DNA of 40,731 bases from Butyrivibrio sp. (GCA_024694565.1 JAILJR010000167.1:1-40731); one strand, 5' to 3'; shown: positions 8,481 to 17,878, counted from the first letter of the stretch. Notes: generated by a model from the letters alone, not told the origin. A program made the numbers and translations.

Positions 8481-8599
8481 GTAACTATTCTGAGCCGGAC
8501 GGAAATATTTGAAAATACATATACCGAGCCGGCTCGTGCAGATGCATTTTCAAATATTTCCATTTGGCGGATTTCCGAGACGTGGCTCTGAATAGTTGC
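8481..8599. repeat. Nested palindromic repeat, family A copy 1 (inside dcw cluster)
   Basis: A 119-bp element ends in 16-bp inverted repeats, GTAACTATTCTGAGCC at the left and its complement with two mismatches at 8584-8599. Inside is a second inverted repeat of about 20 bp (GGAAATATTTGAAAATACAT against 8543-8562, one mismatch). A related element with the same ends and interior lies at 40143-40260. It sits in the 151-nt gap between the PBP gene and mraY. It has no T-run, so it is not a standard terminator; it may be a MITE-like insertion that folds in the operon mRNA. Confidence 0.75.
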
Positions 8600-8625
8600 A
8601 ATAATTTTAAAATCTGGAGATGATC

Positions 8626-9609
8626 ATGGAAAATATGGCTTATTTAACTCATTGTCTTTTACCTGTTCTCATTGCCTTCCTGCTTGCAGTAATCATTGGC
8701 CCGCCGGTAATAAATATGTTAAGGCGTCTTAAGGCGGGACAGACTGAGAGGGCAGAGGGGCTTGAGTCTCATCAGAAAAAGACCGGAACTCCTACAATGG
8801 GAGGCGTGATATTTCTTTTTCCGGTTGTGCTGATCAGTCTTTTGTTTGGCGCTTCATATAAGGAAGTGATCCCTATACTGATACTCACAATCGGATTTGG
8901 CATAATCGGCTTCGTTGATGATTATATTAAGGTAGTAAAAAAACATAATCTTGGACTGAGAGCATGGCAGAAGATGCTGGGGCAATTCATAGTTGCCATG
9001 CTGTTTGCGATTTATATAAGTAATTTCACCACAATTTCACTTGCGATGAGGGTTCCGTTCACGGATTATATCCTCGATTTTGGCTTTTGGAATATTCCGA
9101 TAATGTTCTTTATTGCACTTGGAACAGCTAACGGAACCAATTTTACGGATGGTGTTGACGGCCTTTGTGCATCGGTGACGGCAGTGGTTGCGGGCTTTTT
9201 TGCAATAGCGGCCATGTACTACTCATGTAATGGGGCAGAGGTGGTGTCAAGTGCAATGCTTGGAGCGCTGCTTGGCTATCTTGTCTATAACGTGTATCCC
9301 GGAAAGGTTATGATGGGAGACACGGGCTCCCTTGCGATAGGAGGCTTTGTGACCTCCACGGCGTATGTAATGAAGATGCCTGTCTTCATCGTGATCGTTG
9401 GCTTTATTTACGCTTTTGAAGTGATTTCGGTAATCATGCAGGTGTCTTATTTCAAGCTTACTCACGGAAAGAGAATATTCAGGATGGCACCCATTCATCA
9501 CCACTTTGAAAAGGGTGGATGGTCTGAGACCAAGGTTGTAAATGTTTTTACAACGGTGACACTTCTTTTATGTATGGTGGCTTATCTGGGACTTGGAAGT
9601 GCAAAGTGA
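8626..9609 (+). CDS. mraY: Phospho-MurNAc-pentapeptide transferase MraY
   Basis: MraY is an integral membrane enzyme that transfers phospho-MurNAc-pentapeptide from UDP to undecaprenyl phosphate, making lipid I. The 327-residue protein has about ten hydrophobic helices and the family motifs in order: HQKKTGTPTMGG, the catalytic DDYIKV-KK-NLGL, GTANGTNFTDGVDGL and HHHFEKGGWSE. ATG 8626 has TGGAGA 5 nt upstream; ATG at 8620 would overlap that site. It follows the family A palindrome and precedes murD by 48 nt, so the two substrates of the pathway meet in one operon. Confidence 0.96.
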   Translation: MENMAYLTHCLLPVLIAFLLAVIIGPPVINMLRRLKAGQTERAEGLESHQKKTGTPTMGGVIFLFPVVLISLLFGASYKEVIPILILTIGFGIIGFVDDYIKVVKKHNLGLRAWQKMLGQFIVAMLFAIYISNFTTISLAMRVPFTDYILDFGFWNIPIMFFIALGTANGTNFTDGVDGLCASVTAVVAGFFAIAAMYYSCNGAEVVSSAMLGALLGYLVYNVYPGKVMMGDTGSLAIGGFVTSTAYVMKMPVFIVIVGFIYAFEVISVIMQVSYFKLTHGKRIFRMAPIHHHFEKGGWSETKVVNVFTTVTLLLCMVAYLGLGSAK

Positions 9610-9657
9610 TATGTGTAAGCCGCAGGCTGTTGTGAATCACAGAAAAGGAATATGAAT

Positions 9658-11031
9658 ATGAAAAGAGAGATCAAAGGAAAAAGAGTTCTTGTAATCGGGT
9701 CGGGCATGTCCGGCGTCGGCTCCGTCAGACTCATAAATGAAGTTGGTGCACATGCAGTTCTCCTCGAGGAGAATGACAAGGCGACAGAAGAGGAGATAAG
9801 AGAAAAACTCCATGAACAGGACAGGAAATCAACAAGGATAATCATAGGAAAAATCCCGGATGAGATACTGGACACAATTTCTCTTGTGGTTCCAAGCCCG
9901 GGGGTTCCGCTGGATGCACCAACGGTATTGCGCATAAAGGAAAAGAATATTCCGATATGGAGTGAGATAGAGCTGGCCTACAACTTCTCAAAGGGATGTA
10001 TGGTGGCCATCACCGGCACAAACGGTAAGACCACTACGACGACGCTGGTCGGTGAGATAATGAAGGCTTACTATTCATCAGTTTACGTTGTTGGCAATAT
10101 TGGGGTCTCCTTTGCGGAAAACGCACTCATGATGAAGGATGACACCGTTATCGTGGGAGAGATAAGCTCCTTCCAGCTGGAGGCTGTTGAGAATTTTCAT
10201 GCACATGTTTCTGCGATACTCAACATAACTCCTGACCATCTGAACAGGCATCACACGATGGAGTGTTATGTTCAGATGAAGGAAAATATAACAGTAAACT
10301 GCACGGATGCTGATACCTGCGTCCTGAATTATGACAACGAGTACACAAGGGACTTTGGCAAAAGATGTCCTGCCGGAGTTATCTTTTTCTCAACAAAGGA
10401 AAAGCTTGAAGAGGGACTATATCTCGAGGGTGATGAGATAGTCATGGCTCTTGGAGGCAGGACTGTTAAGGTGATGAACATCCATGAGATGAATCTGGTA
10501 GGAATCTGTAATGTGGAGAATGTTATGGCAGCAATTGCAATCTCGCTTTCCATGGGAGTTCCTCTTTCGACAATACTTAATGTTATCCGCGATTTTAAGG
10601 CAGTGGAGCACCGGATTGAATATGTTGCCACCAAGAGGGGAGTTGATTATTTCAATGACTCAAAGGGTACAAATCCGGATGCAGCGATTCAGGGAATCAG
10701 AGCTATGTCAAAGCCGACAATCCTGATCGGAGGTGGCTACGATAAGGGAAGCGGGTTTGATGAGTGGATTGAGGCCTTTGGCGACACGGTTAAGCTCCTT
10801 GTTCTTATCGGGCAGACGAAGGAGAAGATCGCTGAGTGTGCCAGAAAGCACGGCTTTGAAAATTTCGTTTTTAAGGACAGCTTTGAGGAGGCCCTTGAGT
10901 TTTGTACCGCAAGTGCATCAGAGGGAGATGCGGTACTTCTCTCACCGGCATGTGCAAGCTGGGACATGTTCAAGAGCTATGAGGTGAGGGGAAAGAAATT
11001 TAAGGAGTATGTAAACAGGCTTAGTGACTAA
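9658..11031 (+). CDS. murD: UDP-N-acetylmuramoylalanine--D-glutamate ligase MurD
   Basis: Cytoplasmic Mur ligase adding D-Glu to UDP-MurNAc-L-Ala with ATP. The 457 residues show an N-terminal Rossmann-like domain (VLVIGSGMSGVGSVRL), the ATP loop GTNGKTTTTTL near residue 120, the central-domain motif NITPDHLNRH, and the C-terminal NDSKGTNPDAA and SPACASWDMF motifs specific to MurD. ATG 9658 is preferred to ATG 9652 because AAGGA at 9645-9649 is 8 nt away. MurE and MurF are not in this cluster. Confidence 0.95.
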   Translation: MKREIKGKRVLVIGSGMSGVGSVRLINEVGAHAVLLEENDKATEEEIREKLHEQDRKSTRIIIGKIPDEILDTISLVVPSPGVPLDAPTVLRIKEKNIPIWSEIELAYNFSKGCMVAITGTNGKTTTTTLVGEIMKAYYSSVYVVGNIGVSFAENALMMKDDTVIVGEISSFQLEAVENFHAHVSAILNITPDHLNRHHTMECYVQMKENITVNCTDADTCVLNYDNEYTRDFGKRCPAGVIFFSTKEKLEEGLYLEGDEIVMALGGRTVKVMNIHEMNLVGICNVENVMAAIAISLSMGVPLSTILNVIRDFKAVEHRIEYVATKRGVDYFNDSKGTNPDAAIQGIRAMSKPTILIGGGYDKGSGFDEWIEAFGDTVKLLVLIGQTKEKIAECARKHGFENFVFKDSFEEALEFCTASASEGDAVLLSPACASWDMFKSYEVRGKKFKEYVNRLSD

Positions 11032-11101
11032 AATGTATTGACCGTCCTGGGGGATCCGTAAAAAGGACTACTACTTGGGACCAATTTAAGGGGGGATAAA
11101 A

Positions 11102-12253
11102 TTGGCAAGAGCAGCAGCGGTTTTAAGAAGAAGATGGCAGGAGACTTATATTGACTACAGTCTGATATTTATCATTATGTTTCTTGTGGCATTTGGGCTT
11201 ATCATGCTCTATTCCACAAGTGCATACGAGGCAAATCTGGATTTTGGGGATTCGGCATATTATTTCAAGCATCAGCTTTTTCCTACACTTTTGGGGCTTG
11301 TGGTGATGATTGCTGCCTCATATTTTCCTTACAAGGTTCTTGCAAGGTTTGCTATGCCGATATATATTTTTGCGGCAGCTCTTCTTGTGCTGATCATTCC
11401 GTTTGGAAAAACTATCAACGGAGCAAAGAGATGGATTGTTATCATGGGAATTTCAATTCAGCCTGCTGAGGTAGCCAAGGTTGCAACCGTTGTCTTTACC
11501 GCAACCATGATAGTAAGGCTGAAGAAAAATCTGGTGACGCCCAAAGGCTTTGGAACGGCACTTCTGTTTCCGACGATACTTGCGGGGATGGTTTATATCA
11601 TCACCAGAAATCTGAGCTCAGCTATTATCATCATGGGTATTACAATGCTGATGCTCTTTGTGTCGACACCAGGGTACAAGCTCTATGTTCTTGCGGCTTC
11701 CGGAGTCCTTGGATTTGCAGCTTTGCTTGTTTTTATCATTTCAAACTCCAAGCAGACGAGCGGGATGAACTTCCGTTTTGAACGTGTGCTTGCATGGCTT
11801 GATCCTGCAGCGTATGCGTCCGGCAAGGGCTTCCAGACACTTCAGGCACTCTATGCCATAGGCTCGGGCGGTATCTTTGGCAAAGGGCTTGGCGAGAGCA
11901 TGCAGAAGATGGGCTTCATACCTGAGGCGCAGAATGACATGATCTTTTCAATCATCTGTGAGGAGCTTGGTCTGTTTGGGGCTATTGCTGTAATGCTCAT
12001 GTTTATACTTCTCATCTGGAGATTAATGGTAATAGCCAATAATGCTCCGGACATGTTTTCAGCTCTTCTCGTGATTGGTGTTATGGGACATATTGCGATT
12101 CAGGTGGTCCTCAACATAGCAGTTGTCACAAACACAATTCCGAATACAGGTATCACACTGCCTTTTATCAGCTATGGCGGATCGGCTGTAATTATCCAGC
12201 TTGCTGAGATCGGTATCGCCCTTAATGTGGCAAGAAATATAGGCAGAGAGTGA
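11102..12253 (+). CDS. ftsW: Septal peptidoglycan glycosyltransferase FtsW (SEDS)
   Basis: SEDS-family polymerase of lipid II that works with the division PBP. The 383-residue protein is mostly membrane helices and has the SEDS signatures MLYSTSAYEA near the first helix, the GAKRWI loop, and PFISYGGSA near the C-terminus. The start is TTG at 11102, with the RBS AAGGGGGGA a few bases upstream; no ATG fits. The family includes RodA and SpoVE, but the location between murD and divIB in a cluster with ftsZ favours FtsW. It ends 14 nt before the next start, and murG, which often follows here, is absent. Confidence 0.92.
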   Translation: MARAAAVLRRRWQETYIDYSLIFIIMFLVAFGLIMLYSTSAYEANLDFGDSAYYFKHQLFPTLLGLVVMIAASYFPYKVLARFAMPIYIFAAALLVLIIPFGKTINGAKRWIVIMGISIQPAEVAKVATVVFTATMIVRLKKNLVTPKGFGTALLFPTILAGMVYIITRNLSSAIIIMGITMLMLFVSTPGYKLYVLAASGVLGFAALLVFIISNSKQTSGMNFRFERVLAWLDPAAYASGKGFQTLQALYAIGSGGIFGKGLGESMQKMGFIPEAQNDMIFSIICEELGLFGAIAVMLMFILLIWRLMVIANNAPDMFSALLVIGVMGHIAIQVVLNIAVVTNTIPNTGITLPFISYGGSAVIIQLAEIGIALNVARNIGRE

Positions 12254-12267
12254 GTTGATAGTTTTAC

Positions 12268-13125
12268 ATGGCAAAGAATAAACGTAAGCTAAGAAAAAAA
12301 GAATACACGGAGTACGAAAGGTATGATGGGTACGATGATTATGAAAGCCCGCCTCCCGGGAAGACGCCGATAAATGAACGTATAACCCGCTCCTTTACCC
12401 TCCACAGAAGTCTTTATATAATAGGAATTGTTCTGGTAGTTCTTATCATTGCGGGAGTGGTGGCGTTCAAGTATATATATGATAATTACACGATAACGCA
12501 CATCTATGTTACCGGTAATACGCACTACACGAATGATGAGATAATCGATATGGTCATAGATGACACAATGAGTCATAACTCACTGTTTCTGTCTTTGAAA
12601 TATCGCAATAAGAGTATTGAGAATATTCCTTTTATTGAGAAGATGAGTGTCGATATAGTCGCACCTGACACCGTCAGGATCAATGTGTACGAAAAAGCGA
12701 TAGCCGGCTACATTGCTTATCTGGGAAGGTACATGTACTTTGACAGAGACGGAATAGTGGTGGAAAGCTCTTTTGAGTCCTCTGATGATGTTCCGCAGGT
12801 CATGGGTCTTTCCTTCAATTACTGCATCATGCATGAGAAGCTCCCTATTGAGAACCAGCGTGTGTTTCAGGAGATACTTGACGTGACTCAGCTGCTGTCC
12901 AAATATCAGCTTAGGGCCAACAGGATATTCTTCGACAGCGAATACAATTTATATCTTTATTTCGATGGGGTAGAGGTCAGTATCGGTACAAACAAATTTA
13001 TTGATGAAAAAATAATACAGCTTCAATACATACTTCCGGAGCTTAATGGCAAGTCTGGAATATTGGAAATGAAGGATTATGATGCCGATACCAAGAACAT
13101 TACTTTTGAAGAAAAAAAGCAGTAA
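12268..13125 (+). CDS. Cell division protein DivIB/FtsQ
   Basis: A 285-residue bitopic protein with a charged cytoplasmic N-terminus (about 45 residues), one membrane helix (about 50-72), then a POTRA-like domain beginning ITHIYVTGNTHYTNDEI and a beta domain with PDTVRINVYEKAIAGYI. This order defines FtsQ/DivIB, which joins FtsL and the FtsW-PBP pair at the septum. It is the last gene read from the upstream dcw transcript before the ftsZ promoter. The assignment is solid at family level; divIB is the Firmicutes name. Confidence 0.9.
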   Translation: MAKNKRKLRKKEYTEYERYDGYDDYESPPPGKTPINERITRSFTLHRSLYIIGIVLVVLIIAGVVAFKYIYDNYTITHIYVTGNTHYTNDEIIDMVIDDTMSHNSLFLSLKYRNKSIENIPFIEKMSVDIVAPDTVRINVYEKAIAGYIAYLGRYMYFDRDGIVVESSFESSDDVPQVMGLSFNYCIMHEKLPIENQRVFQEILDVTQLLSKYQLRANRIFFDSEYNLYLYFDGVEVSIGTNKFIDEKIIQLQYILPELNGKSGILEMKDYDADTKNITFEEKKQ

Positions 13126-13162
13126 AACTTTGTGAAAAAAATGAAAATTATATTGAAATTAG

Positions 13163-13191
13163 TTGATAATTAACACAAAAAATCGTATCAT
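13163..13191 (+). promoter_or_regulatory. ftsZ promoter
   Basis: -35 TTGATA (13163-13168), 17-bp spacer, -10 TATCAT (13186-13191), in the 108-nt gap after divIB. This suggests ftsZ has its own promoter besides read-through from the cluster. Confidence 0.65.
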
Positions 13192-13233
13192 TACTAATAG
13201 GAACCTAGTTGGTTTATGAAGGAGGAGCTACCC

Positions 13234-14553
13234 TTGCTTGAGATTAAGACAAACGAAGCCGAGAATGCTTGTAAGATCATCGTCGTTGGCGTCGGCGGTG
13301 CAGGTAATAACGCTGTAAATAGAATGGTGGAAGAGACGATAACAGGTGTTGAGTTTATTGGTATCAATACTGATAAACAGGCTCTTCAGTTATGCAAAGC
13401 GCCTAAACTCTTACAGATTGGTGAGAAGCTCACAAAGGGTCTTGGCGCAGGTGCCAAGCCTGAAATTGGACAAAAGGCCGCTGAGGAGAGTGCTGAAGAG
13501 ATTTCAGCTGCTATAAAGGGTGCGGATATGGTATTCGTAACCTGCGGAATGGGCGGTGGAACAGGAACAGGTGCTGCACCTGTTGTTGCCAAGCTTGCTA
13601 AGGATATGGGAATCCTTACTGTTGGCGTTGTCACCAAGCCATTCAGTTTTGAGGCACGTGTGCGTATGCAGAATGCCCTCCTTGGCATACAGAATATCAA
13701 GGCTGCAGTTGACACACTGATTGTAATTCCAAATGACAAACTTCTTCAGATCGTTGACAGACGCACAACGATGCCTGATGCTCTAAAGAAGGCTGATGAA
13801 GTTCTTCAGCAGGCTGTTCAGGGTATTACAGATCTGATCAATGTTCCTGCAGTTATCAATCTGGACTTTGCTGATGTTCAGACGGTTATGAAGGACAGAG
13901 GAATTGCGCATATCGGTATCGGATCAGGCAAGGGTGACGACAAGGCTTCGGATGCAGTTAAGATGGCTGTAGAGAGCCCGCTTCTTGAGACTCAGATCAA
14001 CGGAGCTTCAAATATCATCATCAATATCTCCGGAGACATTACCCTTACAGATGCATCTGATGCTTCAGAGTATGTGCGTGGTCTGGCCGGCAATGATGTA
14101 AATATCATATTCGGTGCAATGTACGACGAGTCCAAGACAGATGCCTGCACGATCACGGTAATTGCTACCGGAATAGAAGATATGAATACACCTAATACTG
14201 CTGTTAATCAGGCAATAGCCAATCAGCAGGAGGCCGCAAAGGGTGGTCACAATCCGCAATCTTCTATAGGATCTCACGACATGGGTGGAGGACAGAGGAT
14301 TATCAATTCAGCGGTTGATCTGCAGCAGCAACAGCAGCAACAGCGTCAGTCGATGATACCGCCTATGCAGCCACTTACCAGCGCTCCTGTTCAGCCGACG
14401 ATCAATACGATCGGGTCACCAACGTCAATGCAGCAGCATCAGCCGGCTACATCTTCAGCAACAAGGCCGCTGACACTTAACAGACCTCCAGAGATCAGGA
14501 GTTCTGTAGAGCCAAGACCTCTCAAGATTCCGGATTTCCTTCAGAAAAAATAA
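13234..14553 (+). CDS. ftsZ: Cell division GTPase FtsZ
   Basis: Tubulin-like GTPase that forms the Z ring. The 439 residues contain the N-terminal [14 protein letters not shown] loop, the tubulin signature [10 protein letters not shown] near residue 105, and NLDFADV. After the globular part comes a disordered linker with a run of glutamines, and then the conserved C-terminal peptide IPDFLQKK that binds partner proteins. The start is taken as TTG 13234, giving [11 protein letters not shown] as in relatives, because AAGGAGG (13219-13225) lies 8 nt before it. An ATG at 13216 in the same frame would place that RBS inside the gene. Confidence 0.96.
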   Translation: MLEIKTNEAENACKIIVVGVGGAGNNAVNRMVEETITGVEFIGINTDKQALQLCKAPKLLQIGEKLTKGLGAGAKPEIGQKAAEESAEEISAAIKGADMVFVTCGMGGGTGTGAAPVVAKLAKDMGILTVGVVTKPFSFEARVRMQNALLGIQNIKAAVDTLIVIPNDKLLQIVDRRTTMPDALKKADEVLQQAVQGITDLINVPAVINLDFADVQTVMKDRGIAHIGIGSGKGDDKASDAVKMAVESPLLETQINGASNIIINISGDITLTDASDASEYVRGLAGNDVNIIFGAMYDESKTDACTITVIATGIEDMNTPNTAVNQAIANQQEAAKGGHNPQSSIGSHDMGGGQRIINSAVDLQQQQQQQRQSMIPPMQPLTSAPVQPTINTIGSPTSMQQHQPATSSATRPLTLNRPPEIRSSVEPRPLKIPDFLQKK

Positions 14554-14560
14554 AATCACA

Positions 14561-14587
14561 AACCTCCGCGTAAAGCGGAGGTTTTTT
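14561..14587 (+). terminator. Terminator after ftsZ
   Basis: Stem AACCTCCGC (14561-14569) / GCGGAGGTT (14575-14583), loop GTAAA, followed by a T-run to 14587. It starts 8 nt after the ftsZ stop and closes the dcw cluster. Confidence 0.92.
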
Positions 14588-14630
14588 GTGCCTTTGTTTA
14601 CCTTATTCTGTGGAAATGGTGCAAAATAAG

Positions 14631-14662
14631 TGTTACAATTATTAGTGTAATAACACTAATAA
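14631..14662 (+). promoter_or_regulatory. nrdR promoter with overlapping palindrome
   Basis: An extended -10 element TGTTACAAT spans 14631-14639. It overlaps a perfect 9-bp inverted repeat TTATTAGTG (14639-14647) / CACTAATAA (14654-14662). The palindrome would cover the transcription start, the usual place for a repressor site. It is not a good match to the known NrdR box, so the regulator is not identified. Confidence 0.5.
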
Positions 14663-14715
14663 ACGTTCAACATATAGTGGACATGTCAGTACAGGTTAAA
14701 GGAGAAGAATAAATC

Positions 14716-15183
14716 ATGAAGTGCCCATTCTGCGGAAAAGACGACACAAGAGTTATTGACTCAAGACCGGCGGACGAAAATACCTCCATAAGGCGTAGAA
14801 GAGTCTGCGATTCCTGTGGCAAAAGGTTTACGACCTATGAGAAGGTTGAGACAATTCCACTCATTGTCATCAAAAAGGGAGATATCAGGGAACCCTATGA
14901 CAGGTCCAAGATTGAATCTGGTGTGCTTCGTGCCTGCCACAAGAGACCTGTAAGTGCGGAGCAGATCAGCAAGATAGTGGACTCAGTCGAGACCGAGGTT
15001 TTCAACATGGAACAAAAAGAAATTCCATCAAGAGCCATCGGTGAAATTGTAATGGACAAGATCAAAGACCTTGATCCCGTAGCTTATGTAAGATTCGCAT
15101 CCGTATACCGCGAGTTCAAGGATGTCAACACCTTCATGGACGAGCTGAAGAGTGTCCTGAAAAAGGAATCTGACGGAAACTGA
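14716..15183 (+). CDS. nrdR: Transcriptional repressor NrdR
   Basis: A 155-residue regulator with an N-terminal zinc ribbon (Cys3-Cys6 and Cys31-Cys34) and an ATP-cone domain (about residues 49-139, beginning PLIVIKKGD). NrdR senses dATP/ATP and represses ribonucleotide reductase genes. The length and both domains are standard. No nrd reductase gene is in the window. It lies 162 nt after ftsZ behind a terminator, so it is probably transcribed alone. ATG 14716 follows GGAGAAG. Confidence 0.96.
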   Translation: MKCPFCGKDDTRVIDSRPADENTSIRRRRVCDSCGKRFTTYEKVETIPLIVIKKGDIREPYDRSKIESGVLRACHKRPVSAEQISKIVDSVETEVFNMEQKEIPSRAIGEIVMDKIKDLDPVAYVRFASVYREFKDVNTFMDELKSVLKKESDGN

Positions 15184-15204
15184 TAAAAATGAATGATTAA
15201 AGTG

Positions 15205-15230
15205 GCCAGCCCTGACCGGGCTGGCTGTTT
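15205..15230 (+). terminator. Terminator after nrdR
   Basis: Stem GCCAGCCC (15205-15212) / GGGCTGGC (15218-15225), loop TGACC, then TGTTTTG. Located about 20 nt after the nrdR stop. Confidence 0.88.
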
Positions 15231-15262
15231 TGTTGCGCTCATACTGATTTACGCCAAGGCAC

Positions 15263-15291
15263 TTGACTTTTTTTATATTAAACCGTATATT
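15263..15291 (+). promoter_or_regulatory. Promoter of the first peptide ABC operon
   Basis: -35 TTGACT (15263-15268), 17-bp spacer, -10 TATATT (15286-15291), 44 nt before the binding-protein start. Confidence 0.75.
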
Positions 15292-15334
15292 GAAGAAGTT
15301 ATAACAACTTAATAAGAGGAGGAAGATTTGTTAC

Positions 15335-16855
15335 ATGAAAAGAGGAAGTTTTAGCAGAAGGATATCTGCCATTCTTCTGATGATCGTGATGACAACACTG
15401 ACTATTGCATTGAGCGGATGCTCAAGCGACAAGGCAGGGGATTCTTCTAAGCTTACTGTTGGAATACCTCAGGACATTGACAGTCTTGACCCCCACTATG
15501 CAACCGGGGCAGGAACTAAGGAGGTACTGTTTAACGTGTTCGAAGGACTCGTTAAACCCGACGAGAACGGTAATCTTAACCCTGCTGTAGCCAGCGAGTA
15601 CACGGTATCGGAAGACAACAAGGTGTACACCTTTACACTGAGAGATGGCATCAAGTTCCATGACGGAAGCCAGGTTACAGTAGAGGATATCAAATATTCT
15701 CTGGACCGCAATGCGGGCACCGATGGATCTGAACCACTTATCTCAGCTTTTTCCCAGATCGAAAGTGTAAATATTGTAGATGACAGCCATGTAGAGGTTG
15801 TGCTTAAGGAGGCAGACTCTGATTTCCTTACACAGCTTACTGTTGCCATTATCCCTGCGGCCAATACCGACCCCGCTACCAAGCCGATCGGAACCGGTCC
15901 GTACAAGTATGTATCCAGTTCACCTCAGGAGAACTTTGTAGTGACAAGGTTTGATGACTACTGGGGAGAGAAGGCATTCATCAAGGATGTTACCTTCAAG
16001 ATTGAGGCAAATGCTGATGCAGTTGTCATGGATCTGAAGGGCGGATCCATTGACATGTATGCAAGGGTTACAAGTCAGCAGGCTGCTCAGCTCGATGATA
16101 ACTTCACACTTTACGAGGGAACCATGAACCTCGTTCAGGCGATGTATATCAACAATGCAGAAAAGCCCTTTGATGATGTCAGGGTCAGACAGGCACTGTG
16201 CTATGCTATAAATCCGCAGGAAGTAATGGACTTTGTTTCCGATGGAGCAGGAGCTGAGATTGGAAGCGCAATGTTCCCTTCATTTACAAAGTATTTTATG
16301 CCTGAACTTAATGACACCTATGACACGGATACAGCCAAGGCAAAGGAACTGCTGATCGATGCGGGATACCCGAATGGCTTTGAGTTTACCATCAAGGTTC
16401 CGTCCAATTACCCTCAGCATGTGGACACAGCCCAGGTTCTTTCTGAAGAGCTCAAGAGCATTGGTGTCACAGCCAACATTCAGGAAATAGAATGGAATAC
16501 ATGGCTGTCTGATGTTTATTCGGACAGGAATTATCAGGCAACTGTTGTGGGAGTTGATGCTTCAACACTCTCGGCAACATCTCTTCTTGCAAGATATGTC
16601 TCTGATGCTGGAAGGAATTTTGTGAACTTCAACAGCCCGGAGTATGATGAAGCCTACAAGGCAGCACTTGCAAATTCAGATGATGCAGAAAAGACAGAGT
16701 ATTTCAAACAGTGCGAGAGGATTCTCTCAGAGCAGGCTGCCAGTGTTTACATCCAGGATCTTCCCGAGTTTGTGGCACTTAACAAGAAGTTTACAGGATA
16801 TGTATTTTATCCGCTGTATGTGCAGGATATAAGTAAGATAAAGCCTGCAGAATGA
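15335..16855 (+). CDS. Extracellular solute-binding lipoprotein, family 5 (Dpp/Nik type)
   Basis: The 506-residue protein has a lipoprotein signal with lipobox LSGC (lipidated Cys29), then the family 5 binding fold: IDSLDPHYATGAGTKEVLFNVFEGL, YTFTLRDGIKFHDGS, IGTGPYKY, and RVRQALCYAINPQEV. It would capture a di- or oligopeptide (or nickel chelate) outside the membrane and feed the permeases encoded next. The family cannot be resolved to a substrate by reading alone. Its gene is first in a tight operon; a weak hairpin (16885-16911) lies between it and the first permease and could let more binding protein than permease be made. Confidence 0.9.
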   Translation: MKRGSFSRRISAILLMIVMTTLTIALSGCSSDKAGDSSKLTVGIPQDIDSLDPHYATGAGTKEVLFNVFEGLVKPDENGNLNPAVASEYTVSEDNKVYTFTLRDGIKFHDGSQVTVEDIKYSLDRNAGTDGSEPLISAFSQIESVNIVDDSHVEVVLKEADSDFLTQLTVAIIPAANTDPATKPIGTGPYKYVSSSPQENFVVTRFDDYWGEKAFIKDVTFKIEANADAVVMDLKGGSIDMYARVTSQQAAQLDDNFTLYEGTMNLVQAMYINNAEKPFDDVRVRQALCYAINPQEVMDFVSDGAGAEIGSAMFPSFTKYFMPELNDTYDTDTAKAKELLIDAGYPNGFEFTIKVPSNYPQHVDTAQVLSEELKSIGVTANIQEIEWNTWLSDVYSDRNYQATVVGVDASTLSATSLLARYVSDAGRNFVNFNSPEYDEAYKAALANSDDAEKTEYFKQCERILSEQAASVYIQDLPEFVALNKKFTGYVFYPLYVQDISKIKPAE

Positions 16856-16933
16856 TATTTTTTATTAAAAACTATGAGAGGCTTCTAAGGAGCTGCTTAC
16901 GGTACCCTTAGGGCTGAAGGCGAGGAAACATAT

Positions 16934-17878
16934 ATGAAATACATCATTAAGAAGCTATTTATGATGATAGTGACCTTACTGGTCGTTTCTATATGCGTTT
17001 TCCTCGCCTTTAATATTATTCCCGGAGATCCGGCGCTCAGGATGCTTGGAACAGAGGCTTCACCGGAGCTTGTGGAGCAGACAAGGCAGGAGATGGGGCT
17101 GAACGATCCATTGCCTGTAAGATATGGAAGATGGCTTTTTGGCTTTGTACAGGGAGATTTTGGAACTTCCTATAATTACAAGATACCGGTTAAGGATATG
17201 GTGATAAGCAAGGTGCCTATCACTCTGACAATGGCTGTGATGGCCTTTTTACTCACAATATTGATATCAATTCCGCTTGGGATATTGACAGCCCGGCATG
17301 AGGGAGGACTGCTGGACCGCATACTGATGGTCACTGATCAGATTGTAATGTCCATTCCGCCTTTCTTTTCGGGAATCCTTATTACACTGATTTTCGGGAT
17401 GGTGCTAAGGCTTTTTACTCCGGGCGGCTTTACAAATTATACAGTTGATGTTGGAAAATTTATCAGATATCTGTTTTTCCCTTCACTTGCAATAGCTCTT
17501 CCAAAGGTGGCGATGACTGTAAAGATGCTAAGAGGAAGCCTTTTGGACGAGTCGATGAAGGACTACGCAAGAACTGCTTACAGCAGAGGAAACAACACCA
17601 ATGGTGTTCTATACAGGCACGTCCTCAAAAATGCAATGATACCGGTCATCACCTTCCTTGGAATGGCACTTGCCGACATGGTGGCAGGAAGCATTGTAAT
17701 CGAGCAGGTATTCAGTATTCCGGGGATAAGCAGGATACTGATGACAAGTATAAGCAACAGGGATTATCCTGTGGTGGAGGCTATCATCATGGGAATTGCC
17801 ATGATAGTTATTTCAGTGAATTTCCTTGTAGACGTCGTCTACAGGATTGTTGACCCAAGGATAGGACTTGAGGAATGA
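16934..17878 (+). CDS. Peptide/nickel ABC permease, DppB/NikB type
   Basis: A 314-residue inner-membrane permease with about six helices. The N-terminus has a KYIIKKLFMMIVTLLVVS helix, and the EAA loop near the C-terminus reads ARTAYSRG-N-NGVLYRHVLKNAMIPVI, where the ATPases dock. The length equals that of NikB and DppB proteins. The GEIQ-type end seen as DPRIGLE closes the family. The stop overlaps the next start by 4 nt (ATGA), indicating translational coupling. Confidence 0.9.
   Translation: MKYIIKKLFMMIVTLLVVSICVFLAFNIIPGDPALRMLGTEASPELVEQTRQEMGLNDPLPVRYGRWLFGFVQGDFGTSYNYKIPVKDMVISKVPITLTMAVMAFLLTILISIPLGILTARHEGGLLDRILMVTDQIVMSIPPFFSGILITLIFGMVLRLFTPGGFTNYTVDVGKFIRYLFFPSLAIALPKVAMTVKMLRGSLLDESMKDYARTAYSRGNNTNGVLYRHVLKNAMIPVITFLGMALADMVAGSIVIEQVFSIPGISRILMTSISNRDYPVVEAIIMGIAMIVISVNFLVDVVYRIVDPRIGLEE

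Noticed and set aside
14634..14649. NrdR box before nrdR
   Set aside because: Only about 10 of 16 positions fit the known consensus, and the second box expected at fixed spacing is absent.
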